In this document: in pieces, positions 13,874 to 26,517 of the stretch
Layout of the letters: each line of letters opens with the position of its first letter
Numbering within the stretch: position 1 is the first letter of the stretch
From: Echinococcus granulosus
Taxonomy: Eukaryota; Platyhelminthes; Cestoda; Cyclophyllidea; Taeniidae
Length of the DNA stretch: 64,000 nucleotides
Reading direction: 5' to 3'
NCBI RefSeq assembly: GCF_000524195.1
Contig: NW_020170464.1
Span: forward strand, 67,386-131,385
Program-made: the position numbers and the translations under genes
Notes under the pieces: generated by a model
What the model saw: the letters and a program-made list of their open reading frames with translations, nothing else
What the model was told of the DNA's origin: nothing
Database searches by the model: none

Positions 13874-15404
13874 TTAATACATTATAGACCAACCGCTATG
13901 ACCCACCTCGAATTGAACTCGGGGTTGTATTTTATGGCCGTCAAACAGAAAGTTCTTTGTAGGGTCCAGGGCAGCCGCAACTCCTCGACTGTCTCGCATG
14001 CTTTTCCATGGTAAGCCCTCATGAAAGTACGGTTCAACGGCCTGAGGCTTTGCTTCTATTGGTGGTGCCTTGAAATTCCAAATATCGGCAACATTGTCAA
14101 TGCTAGAATAGGGCGTTAAAGCTTTGGAGCGTTGCACATCGACAGCCGATTGAACCCTTCTGATTCCAGTGTTGCTAAATCAGCAAAGGCAGCATCGAAT
14201 TTTAAGGACAAATCCAAAGTTCAATTTGCTTAAACCAATGACTTTTTAAATGGTTAACGGGAACCCGGGGAAGGTCATACTGATGACTCACTCTGACCAA
14301 CCCTGGTTGAGAATAAAGTTCATTCCATCGTTGGTAAGTCCCCGACCCCTCATGAAAATTTCTTTGGCCTCTTCCGTAACTTTTGGTCGGCAAAAATTGG
14401 GTTTAACGGGAACGAAGGTGGAGTTTTGATCAAAAAATGACTGCCTTCGAAATCGGTCACGCCAAAGGTTCTGAAAGAACTAATGTCAGAGTAACAAAAC
14501 GTGTTTAGTTGAGTCACACTATAAAAATCACTGTTTTTGTAAAATACCCACTGCCTACCTCTTCATTTCGACATCGAGATTTTAGGTCATCGGTGGTACC
14601 TACGATTGCTGAGGGGCCAGGACGGAGTAGGGAGGAGGTTCCATGGCTCCGTCTCCAGATTTCCAGGCTTTCCTCGCCTCTCAGACGAGGACTGTGGGAT
14701 AGCGGAGCTTGTGGAGATGTGGAGAGGTTTGGCTGAAGAATTCTAATCGATTTTTACCACAGGAAAGTTAATAAACCTTGAACAACTAATGGCTCCACAT
14801 TCCAGAAAGATTGTGGCATTTAGTGATTTGTAGTGCTGCTAACTAACAGAAACTCATATAACATTCCGAACGACTCTGTATTGTTTGCTAACAAAGCCTT
14901 GAAACCATTGCTAGGGGCGATAGTGTTCGTAAAGCGTGAGAGCTACAGGTGATAGTATAACTTGATAAATCTAACGAGGGTATATAGGTAAAAAGGGGAC
15001 TTGTAAACCAAATCTGATTTGTCAATTAACTTCCTAACGTTCTCGATTAATCTCAGCAATAAAGATATCGCCACCTGCTATTGTTTTAAACTAGTAAGTG
15101 AGAAAACTTACTCCGTCATAGAAGTGCGTCGTAGATTCGGCTGATGTAGATGCTGTTCAGGGCGTGAAACTGAGTGAGCTGAGGCTGAGGGCAAGTGGGA
15201 GGATAAGAGGCAGAGATGGTCTTGATGCCCACGCTGAGCATTTTTAAAGGCTTCTTCACCAAAAAGGCGATAATTTGCCACTGTGGCTTTAGGTGTGTCA
15301 CAAAAGCGGATTTTAGACCTGCTTTTTGGATGCTGTCGCGGTCTTTGAGTGATTGCTGGACGTGCGTTGTTCGAGTGATTTGGCAAGTCGATTTCAAGTT
15401 GCAT
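13874..15404 (-). CDS. Uncharacterised four-exon gene, about 301 residues
   Basis: Exons on the minus strand: 15404-15112, 14691-14559, 14470-14292 and 14174-13874. Donors are GTAAGT, GTAGGC and GTGAGT; acceptors end CCCACAG, CTTTCAG and GATTTAG. Junction phases (2, 0, 2) agree throughout, with no internal stop, which is the main evidence that the gene is real. The ATG at 15404 lies six bases after a CTGCAG acceptor, consistent with a trans-spliced or UTR-intron start. The product is basic and hydrophilic, with no signal peptide, membrane segment or recognised domain. The N-terminal exon is rich in His, Arg and Ser. The C-terminal half has conserved-looking blocks such as E-A-K-E-I-F-M-R-G-R-G-L, L-P-W-K-S-M-R-D-S-R-G-V and a final W-S-I-M-Y. 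The overall look (short aromatic and proline blocks, no fold signature) would suit a structural or cytoskeleton-associated protein, but that is a guess. Confidence 0.65.
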
Positions 15405-18400
15405 TTTCTACTGCAGTAATCTTAGAAGAATATTTACAGGTAAATATAGACCAGTTACATTAGTCCAACCTTCATTTAACTTAAAGAACGATTATTTTAC
15501 AACTTAATCGAAAATACACAGCAATACGACCAAAGAATTAGATACTCTAAAAACCAAAGAACTCCATTTAAAAACATTCAGCCTATAAAAACAAATTAAA
15601 AGCCAACAGGTTGTCCGATCATGTAAAGAAGAAAGAAATCGCCTGCTCAGAAAACATCTTTGAGCTTGCTCAGTAACATTGGCACCAAAATTAAGGGCAT
15701 TATTCACACACAAAGGCGGCCTCATCTGAACCGCTGATCACATGAAATGTAAGGGGCGTAATGGGGAAAGTGGTCTAAAGAGTTTGCATTAAAAATTTGT
15801 TTAATAAAAAACGTTGAATATGTTTTACTGATTGCATAGATATTCAATTTGGGCTTTCAATCTAATGCGCTGAAACTAACATACTCAACATCACAGCGTT
15901 TGTTTCAGAAAACTACAGTGAATTACCTTCTTAAAAAATATTACAGCCATACATCCGAAATCGGGAATCGACGAAGGTGTCGAAAAGGAATCCCATGTAT
16001 GTACTCCGCAATGACCCCCATTTTATGCATTTAAACATTAATATTAGATCTAGAACTAAGTGCTTCATTTTAGAGCATTCATTAATTGAATAGCACGTTT
16101 CAAATTTTGAAATTTGTAGACAATTAGGATTTTATGGGCAAAGTTGGGGCTGAGCATGCGTTTGAAACCAATGTGGTTTAATAAAACTCCAAAATAGCTT
16201 AAATGAAACGAATTTTTAAATAGTTTTGTCATGTTATGGTACGCTAGAGTCAGTTCCGGTGTTTCCACAGGTTTTTGCTGGAAAATTAGGGGCAACACCT
16301 ACTCAGATAAGCAGGCAAGTAAAGGGATGTAGATGACATTCAAGTTGACGGTATCAGAAATTAGGATAATTTATTAAAATTTGATAAAGCAAGTCGACTT
16401 TTTCATACCTCCTCGAAAGTTTGATCCTTAATGCTGACGAAGAGTGCTGCTTTTCGCCATGCCTATATATAGCTGTTTTTTTGCTTAGCTCTTTCTGTCC
16501 AACCCTCAAACCCATTTAGCAAGTGGACGGATTTAGCAAGGACAAGTTTGTTAGTAATCATAGATGAGATGACTACAGGTCAGGGGAATAAATGTCCCGA
16601 ACCCTGATCAGCATAAAGGAAATCCGAAGATCTTTCGCTACTAAATTTGTGTTTTATGAACGCTTCTCACCCAAAAGGTACATAAAACATTTGATTACAC
16701 GTAAATATATTCTATATACGGTAAGGCTGAGGGCCATTAATGTAGCGTCCCGAGACTCCCTGAAGGCGAAAGAAGACAAAATACCCGGGCAGAATATATA
16801 TATTCAGCACGGAGAAGGTGTCTGGGCTATTGGCATGGCCCAAAAGGCCAGCCCACCCGGCGAGGTACAACGGGGCTAATTCAAAGTACGAAATTGGCGC
16901 CTCACCAGAACCGAGGGATAAACCACTATCGTACTACATTAAAATGGCGCGAAGGTCACCCCATCCGGTGTGGGCAAAATGGCGCAGACCCAACATGACC
17001 CCTTTACCAAAACCGAGAGTTAAGCATCCAACTTGTTATGCTTAAGTGTCATGCTACTCCTAATAGGAACGATGAGTGTTAATACTTAGTTCTATGATGT
17101 GCACTCCTTTAAGTACACCTTTTTAGGTGACAAACGATCAGATTGCATTTATTACGTAACCGAGCGGACTTCACTGATTTCAATTTTTTTTCCATTAAAC
17201 TGATAATTTTTAAGATGCCTTCTTTTAGTTACTTTTTTCGTTCCGACCATCTATAATCAGAGGTAGAAGAGAGAAGAAATGAAATTATAGCATCATTTTC
17301 TTATTGAGTTTATCACCAATTGCTGGGTAGTGGAATACTATCAACGTAGGCGATCAGTGAAATTGTAAATGTTTTGTTATGAAACCCACCAATGTTGAGG
17401 AAGTTCATCAGCATGTCTTTTGAGTCACCATTCGGAGGTAGAAAATTGTACCATCTCTAGTCATCGCTGAATTCTGAACAAGCCAAAACAATATGGTGGA
17501 ACACATCCCTATACCGTAGAAAGGACTAGGTGAACAATTGCAAGGCCCAAACGCCAGACTACCGAATAAAAGTACAAACTTTAGAGACTGGAGTATTTGC
17601 GTAGGTAAGAAGATAGAGGTATTATAAAATAGTGAGTAAACTTGGCTTTTTTCTAACGGTGAATAGAATTGTTACTCCCTGGAACAGGGCATTGGTGTCC
17701 CAATTTTCTACGCCTTTTTGTAAAAAGGAGGATTTCCAAATGGGAAATTAGATGCATGACGTTAACACTTTCACGAACCATCTGCCTGATTTTGTGGATG
17801 GGACTCTGTCTAAGCCTCTCTCCTACACTTAGAGAGGCATGAAACTCGGTCCTCAGAGAAATTATGTCATACTACCACCACCGCAATAACCCATTCTCGA
17901 GATGAAACCGTCCGTTACAGCAAATTCGCCAAATTCCTTATGATTGGAAGGAGCATAATCATTCAGACTACCACTGATGGTTTTTCAACTCCCACTTTTC
18001 CTAGTCGATGAGCCTTAAAGGTGATTATTTATGAAACCCTTTCGTGATGAAAAATTCTCACAGATCGAGTCAATATCTTCCTCCAAAACTAGAAATACTC
18101 AGAGGTAGACAAAGGGATTGGTAATTTTTACGCTGCACTGCGAAACCCACCGTCGAGGGATGCTATTTTATGCATTAGGCTCGAGAGGGAGAGGAAGTGA
18201 TGCTGTCTCGCCTGATGATCTTTCTCCAATTGTTGATTTTTACTTCTCTCTCTCTCTCGGCGTTTGACAACCACACGTGTGATGGAAAAGGAGGTGACTG
18301 GGGTTGGAGTTTTAGCTTCGAGAGAAAATAACTATTCCTCAGCTATCAAGTACATCTTTTGAAAGGGACGGGTGGCTCAAATACAAAATATCAAGAAGCA

Positions 18401-19149
18401 TTTGTAGTAAGTTTATATGCAAACGGTATTTAAATGGACTTCAGTATGGGCATTTTTTCGGATTAGAAATATGAGATGTAAAATCCAATGTGAACCAGGC
18501 AAGACGACTGTCATCTCAGCAAAAGAGAGCAACTCGACACGTGGATCTTCATTATGCTACTTATGAAGGATTAGTCATTCATGCATTCTCCCGGTTAAGG
18601 CTAAATTCCGCATCACCTTAACAGCCTTAAGGACGTTGGGAAAAACTTAGGGAAAAGAGACGGAAAAAACATCCCCTTTTTAATCTCATTTTTCACAAAC
18701 AAACCTTCAGGTGGCGGTAGTAGAAGGAGACGCGTAGAATTGAAGCAAGACCCACTTCTACGTCGGCAGAGAGGTGCTTGCCGTTCACACAAATTGCTTT
18801 CAAAGAGGTATAAGCAAATGCCTCATCGAGATAAAGCAGAAGGCAGGAATGGGGGCACTTGTTTGAAATAAACATCTCGGAGGAGAAAAATGTTGCCATT
18901 TCAATTTTCGGGTCAGCTACTTAAGACAAGAAATATTTGAGGCATTTCAGCAGCAGGAAATTACCATTTTACCTAAATAAACAAAATGTCTACAATAATT
19001 TTTCATTTTTTTAACCCAATAATTGTTGATTAGACAGCCAATGGAAGAAGACGGAGGAATTGATGCTCAAAAGTGAGCAGAACTAGGGCAGTGATGTCTT
19101 TTCCCACTTCTCACAAATCGCCAGTCACCGACTTTCAGATTTAACCGAA
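15405..19149. other. Intergenic region
   Basis: No supported gene. A TC microsatellite is near 18.25 kb. At 16.80-17.05 kb a GC-richer patch contains repeated words (GGCGC, ACCRRAACCGAG spaced about 105 bp) suggesting an old dispersed repeat. The open frame across that patch has no recognisable protein signature. Confidence 0.5.
18244..18258. repeat. (TC)n microsatellite
   Basis: Short uninterrupted CT/TC run. Confidence 0.85.
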
Positions 19150-20130
19150 ATGAATTTACTCCAGAGGCTTCCTGAGATAATACTAAAGGAAATTTGTCGA
19201 TACCTCAGCATTACCGACCTCATAAATGTTTGTATTGCATATCCTAGGATGGAATCAATGCTTAACTACACCATATTCTCCCGCCAGATGCGTGAATATT
19301 TGAGTCGAACGCAGTGGCTAGACACAGTGCTTTTTCATACGCTTCGTCCCACTCTCGACAAGGCAGAACAGCCAGCACTCAAAACTGCCATTCTGCACCA
19401 CATTCGCGAGATCAAACGCAGGGACCGCTTGAATGCGAATCCTCGCCAGAGCAGTAGAGTCATCAAATTTTTGGTGTTTCGTAGTAGAAGGATTGATCGA
19501 CCTCTTCTTGACCATTTGTTTGATACCATTTTGAGCCTTACCGATGAGAATGGAAGCCCTCTTTTAAAGCCTGAAGGAAAAAACGACAGCTTTTGGAAAG
19601 TTACTGGCAACATTTCTTCATACCCCATTTTAATCCATATTTACACCTTCGATGATTATTACAAACGGCAATTCTGTCTACTTTTTGACAGCTTGTTCAG
19701 CGCTTACGACTGCGTGCTAAGTGTGATACAGTTTGAATCGGACAAGTATAAATACCTTAGTGAAATAGACGACATTGCCAGTATGACTGCCAGTGTCACA
19801 ACATACCGTGAACCACTGATGCTTGTTCTAGCCGCCAGTATGGAGGCAACGGCAACACCAGAGGCAGCCGAGGACAATGATCAATATGATCGTCTCAGTC
19901 GCCTCGGTCGAAGAATCGACACTAGTCTAACGCCAAATAGTTCATTGGCTGCACTCAACTTAAGTCAGTGGTGTGTGTGGCGTATTTATCAACGAGAAGG
20001 GAAGTTCACCAACGTGTTGAGGGCCCTTCAGTGGGCTATAGCGGATATCACCGGTGCCGACGCTGTTTGGGAAAGGCGACGCTTTAAAGCCCAGTCTGAC
20101 ACACCCTCGACATCGCATGGCACCCAGTAG
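19150..20130 (+). CDS. F-box protein, FBXO4-like (intronless)
   Basis: Single open frame of 326 residues, by far the longest uninterrupted frame in the first 35 kb. Residues 1-45 form an F-box (L-x-R-L-P-E-I-I-L-K-E-I-C, then T-D-L-I-N-V-C), which in this family binds Skp1 in an SCF ubiquitin ligase. The remainder fits the order of blocks in FBXO4, whose C-terminal half has a Ras-like fold used to bind TRF1. A hydrophobic strand at P-I-L-I-H-I-Y is followed by E-P-L-M-L-V-L-A-A-S, which resembles R-P-L-L-V-L-S in FBXO4, and near the end by L-x-x-A-L-Q-W-A-I-A-D-I, resembling the final helix of FBXO4. The F-box call is fairly firm; FBXO4 orthology is tentative. A TTTCAG acceptor ends 11 bases before the ATG. 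The lack of introns contrasts with every other gene here and, with the decayed copy at 26.5-27.4 kb, suggests retrocopy or local duplication. Confidence 0.75.
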   Translation: MNLLQRLPEIILKEICRYLSITDLINVCIAYPRMESMLNYTIFSRQMREYLSRTQWLDTVLFHTLRPTLDKAEQPALKTAILHHIREIKRRDRLNANPRQSSRVIKFLVFRSRRIDRPLLDHLFDTILSLTDENGSPLLKPEGKNDSFWKVTGNISSYPILIHIYTFDDYYKRQFCLLFDSLFSAYDCVLSVIQFESDKYKYLSEIDDIASMTASVTTYREPLMLVLAASMEATATPEAAEDNDQYDRLSRLGRRIDTSLTPNSSLAALNLSQWCVWRIYQREGKFTNVLRALQWAIADITGADAVWERRRFKAQSDTPSTSHGTQ

Positions 20131-20335
20131 TGTTTTATTCCCCAACATATTTATTGAAAAAAATTGCGGGAACTGTATTTCTGTCTGTCTGCCTGTCTTG
20201 TCTATGTATCTCGAAAGCACTACTTTTGAATTCGGAGTTCGTTTTCTGGGTCATTTGGGCATCAATGTTCTTCCTTACGGCCTCCTAGGGGTTGCCGAAT
20301 TATTTTTTCTCGAAAAGCTTGTCAAGGCCGTCAGA

Positions 20336-20393
20336 AAATATATATATTTATATATATATAAATATATATATATAAATATATATATTTATATTT
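20336..20393. repeat. AT-rich palindromic microsatellite
   Basis: About 55 bp of TATA/AAATA units arranged so that the two halves are near reverse complements, giving potential hairpins. It lies about 200 bp past the stop codon of the F-box gene. Confidence 0.85.
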
Positions 20394-22814
20394 TGAAGCT
20401 ATGCAACTACCTGCCTCAGTAGGCCTCAGTAAGAAGCTAATGCCTTGCGCATGCAAATATTGGTTACTGCAATCAAGTACTACTTAATAGATTTCAGTAA
20501 ATCCAAAAGAACTGCATAGAATTTATCTTTCCTGCAATTCTGCTGAAAATGCGACACCACCATTAGACGTTCAAATTTGCTTCATTATATGCTAAAGTAG
20601 ACGGGTGTTTTGCATGCTCATTAAAATTTTTGATAAGAAGAGTACTACAGCCGTTACCCTGTACGCTGGAGATACTCTAATGTGCGAGGAAGGCAGTGTT
20701 AGCTGTACAATGAGACCGGGTGGTGAATGAATGGAGGAGATCCTCTGCAGAACGTCGGCGGTTTAGTACGCTTCTGTTTTTTGGCTATATCTGGTTCTGT
20801 TGGGTTAATTTATCACTGATTACACAATTTTTACTCTCCAACACTTCGTTACCCAAATAGAGTAAACTGCTTTGTACTACGTGACCACAATATATTAAAT
20901 GCTAAAAAAATAGCAATATGACGGGAAAAGCCCATGGTTCGCCATAAATGCGTCATCAAGGAAGGTTTCATAACAGTCTAAAATGTATCTATGACAGTGA
21001 CAAACACTGAAGATGTTGCTGAATGCCATTTCCATCAATATTATCAGAATGTAACCTGTCCATCTGTCCATCATTTCTACCTTTATCACTACTGGCGGAA
21101 ACAGAGTTAAAGGCCCCGAGGAGTGATCTATTTTACTATCCTCTTACAGCATTTCTAAAAACATGAGTACGATCAGGTGGATGATACAGAGGAGTCCCAG
21201 TCTGCTCCATAAAATCATCTCGATCCTTGTTTATGACTGTGTCAAACGTGATGGATCCTGTCATACGTCGTAGTAATTGTGACATCAAACCATACGAAGT
21301 AGATCACTTCATCTGCAACGTCACCGCACCTCCTCTGTAGATGTTGCTTTTCTTGGGTGCATACGCGGAGCCGACGGCAAGGGCCAAGAGCAGTAACCTC
21401 AATGGCCTTGCTAGTATCATCCATGTTCTGGACACTGCCACTTTCAATCGGTGGGTGTCATCGCTACCAATGCCATTTGGACTGCCAATACCAAAGTGCA
21501 GAGTCCGACAAAGCTAGTGGCACCGCCTGTCACCTGGACTCACTGACGGAAGACAATTATGTCCATGTTGACCGTGCCTGTGTGTTTGTCGATCTCTGTC
21601 TCTGCCTGTCTCTTCTTTTTTACCTGTGATACAAAATTTCCCCTCATTTTAAGATTAAACCTTGGAAATCATTCAAACTTCATCGTTCTACCAAGGGCTT
21701 TTTGAAGGCTTTATCAAAAATATAAATGAGGATATCTCTGGATCGCAAAGCAGCAGAATTATTGGAGCAAGTTGGAAGGCGCTTGACAAATGCACGTTGT
21801 AAGATAGAAATCGTCCCCAGAGTATTGCCTTGGCCTGTTTTATTTTGGGCCAAATTGCTTCGTCCAACTTTAGCTTGTACAGGCGTATGTTGTCAGTTAT
21901 GGGGAGTTTCTTTCACAAAAGGTTAAAGCTATCTCCAGTAAGACGGCTTAATTTTGAGGGGGCTATAGATGTCAATCTCTGACCAAACGTGACTCTCCAC
22001 TTATTTGCCGATTCAATGCTTCATAGTAGTCTTACGAATCTGGCAATAATGGTAAGTAAATTGTGGTGTCTTTGTGTTAAGCTGGTCCCATGTACAAAAA
22101 AGGAGGTTAAGTTAAAATTGCAGTACTACTCAAGCATGGAAATAAGCTTTCACTCGTTGTGGTTTGAATGAGGACGGTTAAAAGTCCATGAAGTGTTTCG
22201 ACGTATTGGTGAGGACCCACTTGCTATCACCTTATGAGTGACCGGTTGTTGTGTTAGTGTTTGCCACTGAAGATGTCTCCAACCACGAAAAACATTTATG
22301 TCTCGATTTCATGGCTAATTCCGGAACACTTCTGAATGTTGCGCTCTCCAATTACTCCCACCTGATTGGCCGCGAGGTATCTGACGTTGTCCACCAATCG
22401 GCCAGCTGTCATGTACGTCCGCGTCGTACCGCCTTGCCTACTCACATCCAGTGGCAAATAAAGGCATTTGTACTGAAGATCTCGCCCACTGGCAAATCTG
22501 GTTGGGAGCTCTACAGGACTCAAGCCCACGTGCAACAAATTCATTTCATTCAATGGAGGGACGTGACTTTCTAAGTTTTCAGCCCAGTTACCATAAAAAC
22601 CAACAGCATTTCAATTCACCATTCCAGTTTTCCTGAGAATTCGACAACTACTGCTGGGATAAAAACTTGGAAAGTTTAGTCCCTCCATTAAATGACGCGA
22701 AACTGTTGTGCAATCATGACATGGTAAAGTATTGTCAGGCAAATGCCAAGCATGAAGATGTAGACAAACCGTGGCCACTCCCTCCCTCTCGTCTCTCTCC
22801 TCTATCCTAAGGTC

Positions 22815-23135
22815 GGTAAGTTATAAGCATTTACTTCTGTCCGTCTCAAGTACTATGCCTCCCAGGCCATCGTGCCTCCCTAATTCACGTTTCCTAAAAC
22901 ATTTGTTGTTAGTTGTCAAAGTGTGTAACTGCATCGTTAATGAAAGCACTTACATTGGAGGAGAGTAAAGAATCGCAGAGACCTTTCAGTCCACTGAGCT
23001 ATACCTCCCAAAATCTTATTAAGCGGTTTTGCCTTTTTACAACTCGCCTCTTAACCCCTCATATAACCTTCTCTCTCTCCCTTTTTCATACATCCCTCTC
23101 ATGCATCCCATTTTAAAGCCTCGCTGATGCGTCCA
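22815..23135 (+). repeat. Dispersed repeat, copy 1 (inverted partner at 24.8 kb)
   Basis: Matches the reverse complement of 24765-25085 over roughly 310 bp with many small differences. Shared words include CTTCYGTCCGTCT, ACGTTTCCT, AACGAAAGCACTTAC (one mismatch), GAGCTATACCTC and AGCCTNGCTRATG. On the minus strand the middle of the repeat carries TATAGCTCAGTGG, a perfect tRNA-type A box, but no convincing B box. It may be a SINE-related element. The short open frames that the two copies share simply reflect the repeat. Confidence 0.65.
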
Positions 23136-24764
23136 TTTGATGGTCTTTGCATGCCATTTGCTATTTCCACGTTCTACACTTGTGGACAGGTGAGGGAGTA
23201 ATTCTGGAGAAGGCGTCTACCTTCCATCGCATAGATAAATCGTTCCTCTCTACCCATTCCGCATAACCTACTCTGATCCAGACGAAAGATACGATTGCTT
23301 ACAAGTTTCGTCTACTTGCGATGAAGAATGAGTTGGCACATGGCGGCCTTTTAAAAGATGGTGGATGGACAGGACAGAATGACAGGTGTAAAATATGGAT
23401 ATTTTCTATTTTGACCAGTGAAAAGGCGGTGCCTCGGCACCTCCAAACTGTTTTACAGTTTTGGCTAATCAAATGGGTATCACCAACACTGACAGACATC
23501 CATCAAGTTGGTGTAAATCCGTAGCTGGCGATTAGGACGTCACAACTTCCACGGATTAAACGGTGTGGTGGTTCGTGAAATTTAAAGGCGATCATCGGCT
23601 AAAATGTGGACATTGCATGCGAGACCATTGAATTGACCTCTGTTAATTGTCGCCACATTGGCATCGGGTATAAACAGTAACGGGGGGCAATCATTCGGGA
23701 GGTCAATAGTGTTATATCGCATCTACCGTAGAGTCTTGAGGATTATTTTGCACATCACACAATAGTAGTCATAGACAAACTGGATGGGATAATCTACATT
23801 CCATCCTTCTGTCGTGAAAATATTTATAGCAACTTCGCAGGGGTAGATGGAGCCGAGCGTTGACAAAACAAATGGGAAACATAAAAGCGTTTATGACACC
23901 GGAAGTATTGGTGAATTCGTTGCCTCAATAAGAGTACTCGCCTATGTAAGTCGTTGGTAATATCGAATGGCATCATAGAGGGCTGTACTGGATGCCTCTG
24001 CAAGTATAGAAGGAAGCATTTGACACATAGTCACATCCAGCCACTTCATTTGGTCCACATAATTATGCAGGCCGCAGGTGGTATAGGGGAGCTGTGGAGT
24101 CCCACATGTTTTGGGAAATGCGTCGAGAAAATTACAAGATCAGGATTATTGAGGTATTCAAGAATCTTAATCTGTAGGTCTTTGGTAAATGTCTCAACTC
24201 GGGACATTTGCGTGGTGTCAAGGGAAGGTGAGTTGCAGGCTCCGATGTAGTCTGTTTGAGTGAATTTGATTTAAACTGGTGGAGAAGACAAAATGGACTC
24301 CCTTGATTAAAATCTGTCCTCGCTTTGGTAGAATAAGCGTCCATTCACCTCATTCCATCACCCTAAGTGAAGTAAACCACCTCACCACCGCCATCATCAG
24401 TGCCACGATTAGTCGTTCGACAAAACTCTTAGTCGTAATTGCTAAGGCGGTGATGGCGATGGCAAAGAAGGAACAAAGTGATTACCGAAATGTTCTCACT
24501 GGATAACGCACAGTTTTGTTGATACCCATTTGTGCGAGGATAGGTCGGACGAAATCCACTCATCAGGACGACTAGTCAAGTCGTTATTATGCAATACAGG
24601 AACAGTCTCATCTGTTGGCATACATTTTAATAACTATTCGGTGATTACTGCCATTATTACTATGGAAGACGTGGGACCGCACTAAGCGCCACTGTCAAGC
24701 CGCTACACCGCGAACACGGCCACCACTGGCAGTGCTGCAATGGGAGGTGAAGGCCCATTAGCAG

Positions 24765-25085
24765 GCTAGTGAGATTGGATGGATGAAAAGGTGGGTGTGG
24801 GGGAGAGATGGAGAGAAAAGAGGGCAAAGAAGGTGAAAAGGCGATTTCTAAAAAGACAACTTTTTGTAAAAAGAATGTTGAGAGGTATAGCTCAGTGGAT
24901 TAAAAGGTCCCTGAGGTTCTTTACTTTCATTTGCTGTAAGTGCTTTCGTTAACGAAGTAGATATACATTTTGATAACTGGCAACGCATGAGGCAGGAAAC
25001 GTGTATTTGGGTGGTGCTGCAGTCTAGTTGTCCTGACACTTGAGACAGGCAGACGGACGGAAGTGAATGCACATCATTTGCTGAC
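24765..25085 (-). repeat. Dispersed repeat, copy 2 (inverted)
   Basis: Reverse-complement partner of copy 1 at 22.8 kb. The tRNA-like A box TATAGCTCAGTGG reads on the plus strand near 24888-24900. The copies are clearly diverged (substitutions and small indels), so the duplication or insertions are not recent. Confidence 0.65.
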
Positions 25086-26302
25086 TTAAGCGTGGTGCAA
25101 TTAAAAAAGATGGAAAATGAGCGTTTGGTTGCAACCGAGCAGTGAACCTCACTTGTTAACTGACCTAAGCAACGATGCCAGAGCATCTTCTTGCGCATAT
25201 TTGAATTCGCTTATTTGTGATTGGAGTATTCTGCCTCACCTTCGATCAATTGAGTCAAAGAATGCTCTAAGAAAAAATCCAAAAATGTTAGAGTCCATTA
25301 TTACACTATAAATTATTAAAAAGTAGCTGTGATTCTGCTTGAGGAGGTAATGCGATACCTGGTTTGGATTCCTTGGCAAGCGCGGTAGAAGACCATCATT
25401 ACGGAGTTGCAACAACTCACTCATTCTGGTTTTCACATTTTAGGGCAGCGTCGGTGAAGTGGGCGAGGAGTGATTCGGAGATATTCAGCAGATCACCATC
25501 GTTAAGATGTTTATAAATTTGTCTTCTCCTTTTCGCGAGAAAGCTTAAATCGGGCCATCGGCGTTACATGCCATGGATGTTACAGAATGGTTACAAGTTT
25601 TTAAGAAACAAGCTACGCTAAGGCATTTGAAAGTCTCACTTTGGGGGTTTTTAGGACGGTCACTCGGTCGGAGGCACGGTCCGAGGGTCTCTTCACAGAG
25701 GAGACGTACAGCCCGTGGAGACTCAAGTATCGGCGTAGTTTAACACGCAGTCATACAGTGTCAAATCACTAGACTTACTTTTAAAATTTAACCTTGAATC
25801 ACGTCAAACAGTTTGTTTAAACAACTTACGACTACGCTGAAGCATTTTTTCTCTATTTGACAAGATGCACCACATTCCAGTATTGAGGAGGCATAGCGGC
25901 AAGAAGAGGGCTTGGAAAACCGATTGCTGGAACTGCAGTGGCGTCAGGTGGTCTCCGATGCCATCAACAGGCCAAGCAGCATCGATAATCGCGGAATCCT
26001 GACATTAACAGTGAAGACAATGCTGTCTTATTTATCAGACTTGAGGGGTGGAATGTGATTAAACAATATTAACTCTAAAAGTTTACAAGATTCCACTGAA
26101 ACTAAGCAGTCATAGAAGCTACTATGCAAGTGCGATTCCACATGCCTTAACGACGGATGGCAGACCAAAGGCTACGTTAATTGCAAGGAAGGATTGTTTG
26201 CTAATCTACTGACTTGAGATAAGAAATGGCTTTTGTATTTCAACGCTGTTTAAGCGAGTTGATGCATTATGGGTTATCCTCAAACCATCCACTTGTTCAC
26301 CG

Positions 26303-26326
26303 TCCACCCCATGCTCGTGGGGTGGA
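26303..26326. repeat. Perfect 8-bp-stem GC hairpin
   Basis: TCCACCCC and GGGGTGGA flank an 8-base loop. Immediately beyond it, read on the minus strand, a stretch resembles a degraded tRNA (GGTAGAGC as a D-arm, GATTGCAATCC as a weak B box), so it may be part of a decayed tRNA-derived element. No terminator function is implied in a eukaryote. Confidence 0.5.
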
Positions 26327-26517
26327 TTGCAATCGTGGACTTGGAGAATGACAAAGTCTTCTGTTTAATTAGCTAAACGCTCTACCCAACCAATCCCAAC
26401 TTAAAAATGTTATAACAATGATAAAATTAGGACAAATGGCCAAAAAACATTTATTTTAAAAGCAAAAGTACACATTTAAGTGGCAGGTGAAACCATAGCA
26501 TGGACGGATTGTGCAGT

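Larger units (their letters stand above)
20131..26517. other. Intergenic region between the two F-box copies
   Basis: No supported gene. It holds an AT palindromic microsatellite (20.34 kb), two inverted copies of a dispersed repeat (22.8 and 24.8 kb) and a GC-rich hairpin (26.30 kb). Open frames of up to 116 codons in this interval are short or fall in the repeats and show no family signature. Confidence 0.5.

Noticed and set aside
13890..13935. tRNA-like T-arm on the minus strand (GAGTTCAATTC)
   Set aside because: The stem does not pair correctly, and the segment lies inside the last coding exon of the gene at 13874-15404.
22251..22574. 107-codon plus-strand open frame
   Set aside because: Starts at a non-ATG codon and contains no recognised motif; the length is within chance for 64 kb in six frames, and there are no flanking splice sites.
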